Assembly (NCBI RefSeq): GCF_017654505.1
Contig: NC_054553.1
Location: 6,635,618-6,699,617, forward strand
Source: Polyodon spathula
Lineage: Eukaryota > Chordata > Actinopteri > Acipenseriformes > Polyodontidae
DNA length: 64,000 bases
Direction of reading: 5' to 3'
Position 1 is the stretch's first letter. Every line of letters starts with the position of its first letter. A program made the translations under genes and the position numbers. A model generated the notes under the pieces. The model was not told the origin of the DNA and searched no databases. It worked only from the letters and a program-made list of their open reading frames with translations. Positions 51,501 to 62,261 of this stretch are shown piece by piece.

Positions 51501-54389
51501 AAGTTTTAATTGGTATAGCAAGTAAAATAATAGTGAAGAAAATGGTAGTACACATGCCAAAGCACACTAATGAAGAGAGATTAATAGACACATTGATATG
51601 ATTGATTATGTTTCTCCTATCTTAAAGAACATGCATAGTTAGTAATTCAATAAGCCTTGTAAAGCATCGTAAATAGTAGTAAAAGTCTAGTAAAACTTGA
51701 ACGGATCCCAATCATTGATATACACATCAGAATAAAGAGCTTAAAACTAAACATTCAACTGCCTTAAAAATACACTTCAAGTACGTAAACATATCCCTGA
51801 TCTTTTTATAAAAACTACAGCCCAGAATATCTCTGTTAATCACTTTCCTTATGATTTCAAAACCAGCTTTCTGCAATAACATGATATAGTACACTTTGGA
51901 AAAACAAGCATCACAAAGGGTCCATTGGATCCATTAGAGAAAACAGCCTGACGCTGAATCAAATTCTAATTTCTAAAGATCAAAACACTTGTTGTATAAT
52001 ACCTCTCAGTAGGGTGTATAATGTGTATTTGAAGACAAGTGTCTCTCTTGTTTGTATACAAACCATGACTTCAGATTGAATCAGATTGGAAGACTTTTAT
52101 ATCCTTGCACACTTTATGCACCCTGTAGTTATATTGCCAATTAAATCCTATTTGCAAACTAAAAAGACAATTGTTTTGTTATTTAATACATCTGTGCAGA
52201 TGTTTAGCAATAAATGCACATACTGTAAGACTGGAGGCTAACTGCATTAGAGACTTTCACTTTAAACTCTCAGACAGCCAACAGGTGGCTGCTGTTGAAC
52301 TGTTGCCCAAATCATCAGGGTTCCATGGTGAAGTGCTTTTAGTTTAGCAACTAAAAGACGGAGAGGATTATTTGGATATCTACTGTTTGTCAACCTCATG
52401 GAATAGACAATTTTGCTTTTTTTTTTTTTTTTGCAGTAGGATTAACTGAGTAGGATATGCCATGTGGCTCTACCTAATCTTTTTTTTTTTTTTTAAACTC
52501 CTGCTGGATTGCCTGAGCTGACGCATCACTTGCAGTTTTGCAGTTATCAGCTGCTGTTAGTCTGATCTAGTATTGACATAGAGTCAGAAGACCACTTTGA
52601 AATGCTGCTGTGGGGAAAGCATTTACGACAGGACAACGGAGGTAGATGGAGGAAAATTATTGGTTCCAGGACTACCATCAACAGCCTTATTTGCAATAGC
52701 TGACACCTACAAGTGTAATTGAGCAAGCTTTTAAATTTTGGTTTAATTTGTCTAGATTAAAGTAGTACAAGATAAACAGCAGAATACCATATTTTCACAT
52801 AGACACACATGTTGGCAGATTCCTTCATATTGGTTTGAAATGTGTGTGTGTTCAGACTTTACCTCCTGCAATACCGTGTATACCGTATACAGCGCACATA
52901 AAAGTATGACACTGAAATTTTTGTCAGATTAAAGTTCACTGACTGCGAAATTGAGTTTTTGGGCTGTTCTCTTTTATAAACAATAAGCTTGTCCTGCAGC
53001 AGTGGTTTACAGGTGCAGTATCCCACCATCATGATCAATTTATGAGTTTAAATAATTTGGTGTCTGTTTCCTACCTTCTTCCAAAATTGAATTATGACAC
53101 TTTACTAATTGTGTGTGTCCTAATTACATAGAAAGATTGGTATGTTTTATACTGCAGCTATGCAAACAATGCAATGCACTCAGTGTCTTCATTTTCTTGA
53201 CACAACTCAGCTTGCAAAATTCCTGTTTCACATATTCTCTTACTGCAAAGATTCTGTGCTGTTTGAAATATATACAAGTCCACTGGGGAATATTACACAT
53301 TGTAACCCTAGTGTAGGGCTCCGCACAACACTGTTTGCAAAACTCTTGCTGCACATATACAACACGTTGATGTACCGGTATTTTATCACTACAGCGTGAC
53401 TCAGGGCATTGAAACTGTCCTTTTCTTTTTTTTTTTTTTAACGCACAGCGGGTTTGCACATACACGTTTACACGTGGCGGTGGTGATACATACTATGTGG
53501 TGATAATTCATTCATTGCAAACATACGCCATTGTTAGTAATATATAACCCAGAAAGAATCTATGTTGGTCGGCATGAATGTAAACCAGGCAATGTTGCAG
53601 CCTCTCCCCATTTCATTTTTTTTATGCAAATAAGCCCGTGACTCATCTCAACCTGCATTCCAGACGCGCCTCGTGTCTGCACCTGATCTGTTTTATATAA
53701 TCCCAGGCAGCGCAGATACATAAAATCATTCCGCAAAATCTGCAGGCAAAATAGCCTATTAAAAAACAAAAAACAAAAAAAAAAACAAGTTCTGCTTGTG
53801 CTATGCAGCCGCTATCGATCTACTTATTAACTCAACGCCTTATGCAGAGTGTCATGCAGAGCGCTCTAACCACCCGCAATGCCGAACAGAAAGGCAGAAT
53901 GAAAATCTGCCTAATAAAATGAAGCACTGATATGCGAAGTTTCATAATATACCTGTAATAATGCTCAATATTGTAACAACGTTTAAAATATGCCTGGCTA
54001 TCTGCAGAGTCCAACATGTAATTTGTCGGTTTTAAAATCACTATACCTTAAATAATGCCAAGCATTGTGAAGGTTCTGTATAACTGGGAACTATTGAAGA
54101 ATAAAATACATACATACATAAATAAATAAATAAATAAAATGATTCTATAGCTGAAAAAAAAAGTGATTCATATTGTTGTCACTGGCCATGTGACATTCAT
54201 TCATTCAGAGAAAAACGCTCTCCAAGCATCTCACCACCCATAAGAGAGTTGGCTCAATTCCTTGTACAGTACGGAGCCAGCCGCTGCCTGACCTGTTGTT
54301 AAACACGCTGGCTGTCTGTAACACTCCCAAACAAGCTCGCTAATGATTACCTTTTCGACAGCACAGCAGAGAATTTTTGACAAAAAAAG

Positions 54390-54390
<1 letters not shown>

Positions 54391-54485
<95 letters not shown>

Positions 54486-54546
54486 TAAGCTATGACGTTT
54501 TGGTATTATGAACCATATATATAACCATATATATATATATATATGA

Positions 54547-54633
<87 letters not shown>

Positions 54634-54710
54634 CTATATTCATATATATTATAGATACACATATATAAGTATATATCTATATATCTATATATCACACACA
54701 CCACACAACG
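54391..54710. repeat. Compound TA/CA microsatellite block
   Basis: A long TA tract (about 80 bp) passes into a CA run at about 54471-54485. After about 30 bp of unique sequence further TA tracts follow to about 54629, with short imperfect TA/TC/CA remnants to 54710. The 157-codon minus-strand frame is only this repeat translated. Confidence 0.95.
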
Positions 54711-54793
54711 ATGATAATATTCGATACTTCAAGTTGTGATAAAATGATTGTATTTTTACATAAGATTATTAATAATTAATCGTAGCATGTTAC

Positions 54794-54830
54794 ACCCCCC
54801 CCCCCCTCCCCACCCCCCACCACCACCCCA
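54794..54830. repeat. C-rich tract (G-rich on the minus strand)
   Basis: Runs of C are separated by single T or A bases. The minus strand has at least four G runs of three or more, sufficient for a G-quadruplex in principle. It lies in the inferred TENT5D intron about 260 bp from the candidate donor. Confidence 0.8.
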
Positions 54831-55085
54831 AATACATTCATTAAAACAAATCACTCTAGCACTCTGATCGGAGTAGTACATTGTGTATTATTATTAGAAG
54901 TAGTATTACTATCAGTATTATCTTTAAAAGGGAAACGCATTGAAGTAGGGTTCCTAAACTTAAGGGCAGCCAATAACAGTTTACCTTTTTTTCTCGTTCT
55001 GGCATTATCAAAATGCAGTCACATGATGCAACAAAAAAAGAAAAAGTGACTACATATATATAGTCTTAAAATCTTAAAAACTTAC

Positions 55086-55325
55086 CGAAATACTTCTCGG
55101 TCTCACTTCAAAAGTAGAACCCTATAAATGTTCTTGTTTTTCCACACGATGTGAATCAGTGTTCTGTTCCAACAGGTGTCGGTTTGAAGACAGTGGAAGC
55201 GATTACAATCTATTTTCTCAGGTATAGGCGCGAGCTCTGTCAAGTCAGGGAGTTCACAGCGTTGGTTGCTGTCCAGGCGGAGCGTGGTGCTGAAATCAAA
55301 CTGCTGAATATCTTGCACTGTTTTC
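55086..55325 (-). other. Candidate 5' non-coding exon of the TENT5D-like gene
   Basis: On the minus strand this segment ends in TTTCG followed by GTAAGT (55085-55080), a consensus 5' splice donor. It is less AT-rich than its surroundings and lies directly downstream of an X-box and CRE-like pair. The nearest downstream acceptor of quality found on this strand is at the TENT5D coding exon, giving an intron of about 6.6 kb. The 71-codon open frame across it starts with GTG, so I treat the exon as untranslated. The start (TSS) is approximate, and linkage to TENT5D is inferred from position and strand. Confidence 0.45.
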
Positions 55326-55351
55326 TACCTCAGTCCTTGTAGCGTAAACCA

Positions 55352-55374
55352 GTTTCCATGACAACCTGGCGTCA
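55352..55374 (-). promoter_or_regulatory. X-box (RFX) and CRE-like promoter sites
   Basis: The minus strand reads GTTGTCATGGAAAC at 55365-55352, a near-perfect imperfect palindrome of the RFX X-box type. TGACGCCA, one base from the CRE palindrome, lies at 55374-55367. RFX2 and CREM sites are known together in spermatid and ciliary gene promoters, and mammalian TENT5D is testis-enriched. Spacing just upstream of the candidate exon fits a core-proximal promoter. No TATA box is seen. The sites are visible; their function is inferred. Confidence 0.45.
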
Positions 55375-55439
55375 CAATTTTAAGGTGGCCCACAATGTTA
55401 AAACAACAACATTGCAAAAAGCATTAAATAGGTAGATGG

Positions 55440-55505
<66 letters not shown>
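55440..55505. repeat. ATT microsatellite
   Basis: About 21 uninterrupted TTA/ATT units, just upstream (minus strand) of the X-box promoter region. Confidence 0.95.
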
Positions 55506-55507
<2 letters not shown>

Positions 55508-55930
55508 CAGAATAAACTGTCTGTTAACTCTACCCTTTATTAAGGAATGTATTTCATATCGCTCTTGGTTATTTATTAATGTACGAATGGTGTGTATCTG
55601 CATGTATGTGTTGTTGTTGTTGCTGCTGTTTGTGTGTTTGTTTAAAATAGATAAATAAAAAGCATGCCTGGAAAAGCATGCCAGAGACTTGAATAATTAC
55701 TTCCAATAGGCCTATAATACTTTTATTAAAACAATGTGCAATGTTCTTTTCATATTTGCTTTAATTCAAGAATCAAGTAATGTAATGTGCACTTAGCATA
55801 GGATAAAATAATAAATAAATAAATAACGAATACATCAATAAATAGATAGATCAAGAAATAAAGACGAAAATAACACATAAATCAATGAAAAGATAGATAC
55901 ATAAATACATAAATGTAATAATAAATTATA
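55506..55930. other. Intergenic DNA between the ATT and TA/CA microsatellites
   Basis: AT-rich, with a TGT/TGC-rich stretch around 55610-55640 and AAAT/GATA runs at 55810-55910. No gene is seen. Confidence 0.5.
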
Positions 55931-55980
55931 ATATTTAATATATATATATATATTATATATATATATATATATCTATATAT

Positions 55981-56057
<77 letters not shown>
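55931..56057. repeat. TA then CA microsatellite abutting the Tc1-like element
   Basis: TA tracts from 55931 pass into a CA run at 56025-56060 that is continuous with the transposon tip. Confidence 0.95.
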
Positions 56058-56062
<5 letters not shown>

Positions 56063-57630
56063 CCGGTCAAAAGTTTTAGAAGAAGTTTTATTGAAATTTG
56101 CGCAGTTTAATGTCTCAATGTACTCTGAAATTAAAGCATAGAACAAATAAACAATTGGAGATAAAAAAAAAGAAATCATGGAATTGTTTTGTTTAACAAA
56201 ATTTAATCTATATTTTTGACTCATCAAAGTAGCCAACTTTTGCAGATATAACAGCCGAACACACTCGTGGCATTCTTTCTACAATGGAAATCAAATATTG
56301 TTTGGAAAGTTCTTCCCAACACTGTTGCAGAAGTTCCCACAAATGTGTTGCACTTGTAGGTTGCTTTGCTTTCATCCTTCTGTCAAGTTCATCCCAAACC
56401 AACTTGATGGGGTTTAAGTCTGGAGACAGTGCTGGCCATTCCATGATTTGAAGCCTACCATCTTGTTCTTTTCTTCTAAAGTAGTTCTGACATAGCCTGG
56501 ATGTATGTTTTGGGTCATTATCTTGCTGTAGGATGAACCCCTGACCAACCAGAGGGTATTGCATGGCACTGAAAAATGCTGTGGTAGCCGTTTTGGTTCA
56601 GGGTGACACTCACTCTGTGCAAGTCGCCGACTCTGGATTCAGCAAAAGAGCCCCAGACCATCACGCTTCCTCCTCCATGTTTGACAGTTGGTGTCACACA
56701 CCGAGGAACCATCCTTTCGCCTACTCGATGGCATACAAAAACCCTGCGTGATGAACCGAACATTTCAAATTTTGATTCATTGGTCCATATGACCTTCTTC
56801 CAGTCTTCAGTAGTCCAGTGGAGGTGCTTCATGGCCCAGGCAAGCCTCTTTTTCTTATTTTGCCATCTTAGCAATGTCTTTCTTATGTCTTCTCTTCACA
56901 GATGAAACTGAGACTTGCTTACTTTGACCAGTGTTAAGCTGTGCTTGAAGCTGTTGTCCTGTGAGCTACCTATCACGCAAGCTGTTGACTCTCAGAAACT
57001 TATCTTCTGATTCTGTTGTGGCTTTGGGTCTGCCAGACCTCTTCCTGTCAGAGTTTCCTCCAGTTTCCAAGTGCCTTTTGATGGTGTAGGAAACTGTACT
57101 CACTGACACCTTGGCTTTCTTTACAATTTCTCTAAAGGAAAGCCCTACACTTTTAAGGATTATAATGGTCTGTCTGTCTTCCTTTGTTAATTGCCTTTTT
57201 CTCGCCATTATAGTAGCAATATACTACTTCCTGCAGTACAATACTGTCCAAATAATGCTTAAGAGGGTCTAGTAACACAGTCTGCTCCAACACTGCTTTT
57301 ATACAGACAGAGGGTTTGTAAGTAATCAACAAAAGTTGGGACACCTGTAGGAATTGTTAGCATCAACTTTCAAGGCTTAATTTACTTCCATTGCTGCAGA
57401 ACAGCTGTAAGTTGCTAATCCACAACTTGTTCCCTGAAAAAGGCCTTTTTGTATAACTCTGAAATGTACATTATTTTTCAGTTTTTGGTAACCTAAACTT
57501 TTTTTTTTAACCTCTGGCAGTTTACCGCTTGCCTTTGTACCATTTCAGGTTATTCACTGGACTTGAACTGCTTAAATTTCAATAAAAACTGGAAAAAAGG
57601 GGGTGTTCTAAAACTTTTGACCGGTAGTGT
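56057..57630 (-). mobile_element. Tc1-like DNA transposon, decayed, about 1.57 kb
   Basis: Terminal inverted repeats match over about 26 bp: CACTACCGGTCAAAAG reads inward from 56058 on the plus strand and from 57629 on the minus strand. Weaker inverted similarity continues inward (TTTTATTGAAATTT on both sides), with a short deletion in the left arm. The length is typical of Tc1/mariner, and a broken transposase fills the interior. The expected TA target duplication cannot be resolved because both flanks are TA/CA microsatellite. Confidence 0.92.
56208..57208 (-). pseudogene. Tc1-like transposase pseudogene
   Basis: Three frames together cover a complete Tc1-type transposase. The first (57208-56966) has the N-terminal helix-turn-helix, with LSFREIVKKAKVSVSTVS and a GRPK hook, and ends at an in-frame TAG in the sequence following LRDR. 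The second (to 56518) holds the first part of the DDE domain, with VKHGGGSVMVWG. The third (56564-56208) has QQDNDPKHTS and ALSPDLNP. At least one stop and two frameshifts separate them. The first catalytic Asp is Asn (WTNESKFEMF, where the family has S/T-D-E), and the third acidic residue is Lys (NPIKLVW for NPIE). It is therefore catalytically dead. Confidence 0.92.
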
Positions 57631-57664
57631 GTGTGTGTGTATTTTGTATATATATATACAAAAT
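57627..57664. repeat. GT run and perfect palindrome at the right edge of the Tc1-like element
   Basis: Seven GT units extend outward from the tip. A perfect 24-bp palindrome (57641-57664, ATTTTGTATATA and its complement) follows directly. Confidence 0.9.
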
Positions 57665-59987
57665 AATCCAGGTGTGATTGTATCGCTAAAACACTTTGCA
57701 CTTTTGAAGTTACAAAAATAGGGTCACATTTAATGGCTAGTCTATAATAACTGTAATTTCAAACTTGAAGAAGTACAAAGGCAAATGGTCAGATAGAGGA
57801 ACAACATATATTTAGGTGGCATGAACAATAAATGCGATACTTTACTCCAATTATATCTACGTTGCTACGTGCTAGATGTCTGGTGTGTGTAAGGGTTTTT
57901 TTTTGTTTTATATACGCATGTGCTGTTTTTACAGCGTTACCATACAAAGACAATATACCAAAAACGAGTATTTAGAACAAAATATAATAAATATGAAAGC
58001 AACAAATGTGTCTTGTTCAAAATGCGTAACAGCTGCGAGTTGCTTATTGCTGAATACAAAGCACTTTAATACCCCACGCTGAATGGTATTCCTAAAGCTA
58101 TCTGTTTTGTAGGTGTCATGAAGGCTATTTACTAAACCTTTCCAGAAAAAAAAAAAACAATGATAACCAGCCCAGCGTGGGAAGTGATCAGTGGCCCTGA
58201 CTCCTCATACTCCAATGACGCGGGAGTATTCCATTGTCTGTCAATAACACCTGCAAAGCTTCACATTACTTACACGGTGAAGAGAATAATACCATAAGTG
58301 ATAATGAGTCCCCAGGCACTCTTTGGAATTATAGATACGGGCTATTGGTTTTTCCTTTTGTGAATAGCATATCTATCAATCATGTGCTTTTGTATGTATC
58401 GGTGCATAGCGGAAAGATACGAAGTTGCAAATAAGCTGTCGTTTTATGATGAATACTCACAGATTTCAAAAACATGTCACTTATTTTAAACCCCCAGAAG
58501 AGAAGAACAATATTGCCCTGTTTGGATTTGATAACAAAGGCCTACAGTCAGAGAAGTGTGAAACTCCAGATACATTGGAGCGCTTTGCATGTAAATACAG
58601 CAAAATCACAAATCAGGGCATTTTAAAATGATTTGTAAATGCCAGTTATGTGTAAAAGTATTAATATGAGAGGCTCGGAGAAGCAGATATAGAAAATATA
58701 TTTGGGTTGCAACAATAAATGGTGTATATTTACTTAGAATTAATTAACACACTATCCATGATATAATCAAATCAAATGCATATTGCGCCATAATTGCTTA
58801 GAAGAACTTGTACTTTTACAAAGCTACTGCTGAAGATGTACGTTCAGTTTTATACTGTAATGCTAAATGTTTTTTTTTTTTGTTTTTTTTAAAGATTATG
58901 GAAAAGGTGTATCTTCTAGTTTATGTTTAAGTGAAGAAAAAGCCATGCGCTTGGTTGACGAAATGTGATGAAGGCTGATCACGAGGGTGGTTTACAATGG
59001 GGTCCAGAATGTCTAAAGCTGAATCATCTTATGAAACCTGGTTGATACATAGAAATGATGCTTCAAAGTTTATGCTTAATTTCATATGCACATTATGTGC
59101 TATGTAAATGGAAGTTTTGTAACAATAATAAGCCTACTAAAATTAATCAGGATTACCGGTAGTGCTTTCAATACATTTTGTGTTATGGCAAATAAGGCAT
59201 CCTAATGGACATTAGTTACAATACAATTACATAGCACCTAGCACTGCAGTCTATGTACTTGAATAGTACCTAATGTTTAAATACTTCTTCATACAATGAA
59301 GCATCACTAAAATGGGATTCATACGATTATGATCATTCCCTTTGTGTACCACTTGGGACAGGGACAGCAGACTTTGAGGTTTCCCCAGTATTAGGCCCTG
59401 ACAGACAGTACATAAAGCTACAGAATCTATTCAGTGACTCATACCGACATTGCAATGGTATTGGCTATACTTGTGTCACACACAGCTAGAGTTAATCAGA
59501 AATCTACTGTACTTGTGGGTTTATTTTGCATGAAAAGTTGCTTGGCAGAAGAGACATTGCCTAGGGTAACAGCAATATGAATGAACATGAAGGCAGACAA
59601 CTACTGCCAAGTTACTGGTTATTTAAGAGGTCATCACAAATGACCTCTCACAATTCAATATTTCTGTCAAACTCTGTTTGCACCTATTTCTGTTTCTATC
59701 TAATGGCTTAGTGGGATCTGTAGTGTATACGCAATGTAATAATCTAGAACTAAACTTACAGGCAGTAGTTTATTGTTCTGAATGTAGGAATTAAGAAAGT
59801 CATCAATTGGGCCTTCCAGAAGCTGCTGTGTGGCTGCTCAGTAATTCTCATGTAATATGTTAAATGTGTCATACATATTCAAGCAGTACATAAAATGTTT
59901 TATCTTAATAAAAATCTGATTTTATTTATATGGTATAATAATCTAGATAGGAGATTCATTCTTCTCACTCATATCAAGCAAAAGTAT
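57665..59987. other. Intergenic DNA
   Basis: No gene supported. The segment at about 58.16-58.40 kb is non-repetitive and contains homeodomain and T-box-like words (TGTCAATAACACCTG), possibly regulatory. Open frames near 58.2-58.6 kb are short and unrecognised. Confidence 0.45.
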
Positions 59988-60178
59988 CCATGGCTTAACC
60001 AGTTCAGGCATGAAGTAAAGTTACGATCAGGGGATTGCTGGTCGAATCCTGGTCATGTTTTTTTGCTGAGGGCCAACAGGGAGCGCTGCTTTAAAGGACA
60101 ATCAGTTGTGGATAGTTTATCCAGAGTGGACCTTGCCTCCAGGGTTCAGAGGTTTGGTAAATTCAGTGCCTTCCCATA
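59988..60178 (+). mobile_element. tRNA-derived SINE, second family, copy 2
   Basis: The plus strand has TGGCTTAACCAGTTCAGG, then CAGGGGATTGCTGGTCGAATCC (split here as CAGGGGATTGC plus B box GGTCGAATCC), then CTGAGGGCCAACAGGGAG. It parallels the 2.8-kb copy. The 94-codon open frame across it is incidental. Confidence 0.5.
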
Positions 60179-62261
60179 GAGTCAGCAATTAGCATGACAA
60201 CAAATACTAAGAGACCAGCAACGTGTCAGTAAAGTCTGCTGCACATTATTACATGCACTACAGATCCCATTACTCCATTAATTGGAAACTGAAATGGGTG
60301 TAAATGGAGAAAAGCACAGGGTAACATGGTTTAACATCGGTAACATGGTTTAACCAGCTCAGTAGTACTCTCATGGCCTATTTGTCTCATAATCACTTGT
60401 TGTTGTTTTTTTACATTGGCCCTCGAGTCCTGTGGTTAATTTTGTGTTCAGAATTCTTGTCAGGGAGGTAAAAGTCTCTTCAGTGAATCTCACTTTAAGT
60501 GCTTCAAAGGGATGTGAACTAAAGAGTCCCCCTTCCTGGAATCAAATAAAGATACAAGGGAGATGGACTAATTCCTAGCTCCTTGACAATGACACTGAGT
60601 AAGCAGAATTAAAGTAGATTAAACTGGTAGCTTTGAAGTGCACATCTTTTTTATTGCATTGTCAATATGTAGAGTTCAGATCTTATAGGATACGATACTT
60701 TTGTAATGACTTTCGAGTGGGAGCTGGTTTTCACAGTCTCAGTTTCCATGTTCAGCATAGTTGCAGCAGCTGGTTGGAAATTCAATGTCATGGGGTGATT
60801 TACCTATCTTGTTTGAATCTAATGCGCATTGGTGATGCAGTTGAATGGCAGTGAAGCCTACGTAGGTGTCTGAAAGGTCTAAAAGAGCCATCCTCATGTT
60901 GCTTCCACATACAAAGCTGTTTTATTTGTAATTACACTTTGTTTGTGCATTTCCACTGACAGCTTAATTCTTACTGCAATTATTCAAATATTGTTTAGTC
61001 TTTTTCTTTGTTTTTCTTGATAGTTAAAGAGCTGCTCTTCATTTCTAGTTTGTGTAATGTAGGCTAGATCAGACAAAGTGTCTATAGCTTTGCATTGTCA
61101 GAATGATAGCAGAATTCAGATTAACAGATTCTTCTATAAAGAAACTTTGCATGCCAATGGCAGCTAGAACTGAAGAGCACCATAACAGAGACCGAGCAAC
61201 AAATACAAAATAAAACACAACATTTCAGAAAATGCAAGAAACACTAGAATAATGGTAAATGTCATAAAAAGCTCAGGGGGCTGTGAAACAAAGTAAGATA
61301 ATGGAATTTGAAGCTACTTAATAAATGACACTGGCTAAACTGAGAAGGAACTGCTTGCCACATGTTAGAGTAGCGCAATGCTCAAGAAGGATGACTCATA
61401 CAGTTGCCAGGCAGGCCCCACGGTCTTTGACTTAGCAGAACAGCAGAAATGTTAATTATATTGAATAGCAAATAGCATGTGACTCAGGTGCTGTAATGAC
61501 GCTTGCAATTAAATGATTCCTTCATTTACAAAAATGCTTCACATTACAATTCCTATTTTACATACTCTAGTCCTTTCCCCTGCCGTTTGTCTGGCAGTGT
61601 TGTTAAACTGCTTTGATTAATCAAGGATGTGAGGTTGTGCTGTACAATCGGCACCACTAGCACTGCAATCTGACTGAATATTAAAGCAGGCTATGGTGAC
61701 TCATCCCTCAGTACTTGTGGTGTAGAAACACAAACCTAATCATCAATCAGCTAGTGCTCCCCAGTCAATCTGCTCCATCAGCAGGATTCCATTATGTTCA
61801 TGGCAGAAATTCTCATGTAGTGTAGGCTTTGGGAACAGATCCACGGAAATTAGCAGAGTGTTTAGGGTTAGGATAATTAAGAGGTGCTTCCCTTCATTGA
61901 CCTGGGAAATGTGTGTTCCCATTTAGAGTTAGATCATGATTTGATGGTTGCAAGTAACTACAGCCTTCTGGGCTCTATACTTGCTGACAGGGCTGTCCAG
62001 CGGATAGCTCTTGAGTCATATATGGCTTACTGACCTTCACAACATGGCTCTTTTGATTTAGAGGTGAAGAATCTCTTTGAAGGCTGTTAAATCGGCTAAA
62101 AGGGTTGAAAAGAAGAGAATTGGTATAGTCTTAGAACTGATATGGTAGAAGTATCAACAGTCAAAGTAAAACAAAAATTGTTTAATGAGCACAAAAATAA
62201 TGAAGCTGTGTCAGGTCTAAACCACTTCTATCTTGATCACTCTCTTTGCTGCTGTTTAGTC
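60179..62261. other. Intergenic DNA
   Basis: A short tandem duplication GGTAACATGGTTTAAC lies at about 60320-60354. Nothing else is seen; open frames are short and unrecognised. Confidence 0.5.

Larger units (their letters stand above)
48499..55085 (-). other. Inferred 5'UTR intron of the TENT5D-like gene
   Basis: This is AT-rich sequence with no coding potential that I can support. It holds a TTC/TTA-rich run at 51349-51399, two poly-T runs at about 52417-52432 and 52479-52494, an octamer ATGCAAAT close to an AP-1-like TGACTCAT around 53620-53645, the TA/CA block at 54391-54700 and the C-rich tract at 54794-54830. Open frames here are short and family-less, and the longest is a translation of TA repeats. 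Confidence 0.35.

Noticed and set aside
54231..54704. 157-codon minus-strand open frame rich in Tyr/Ile
   Set aside because: It is a translation of TA microsatellites and would shift with any repeat length change.
55103..55318. 71-codon open frame in the candidate 5' exon
   Set aside because: It begins with GTG, not a normal vertebrate start, and has no recognisable domain.
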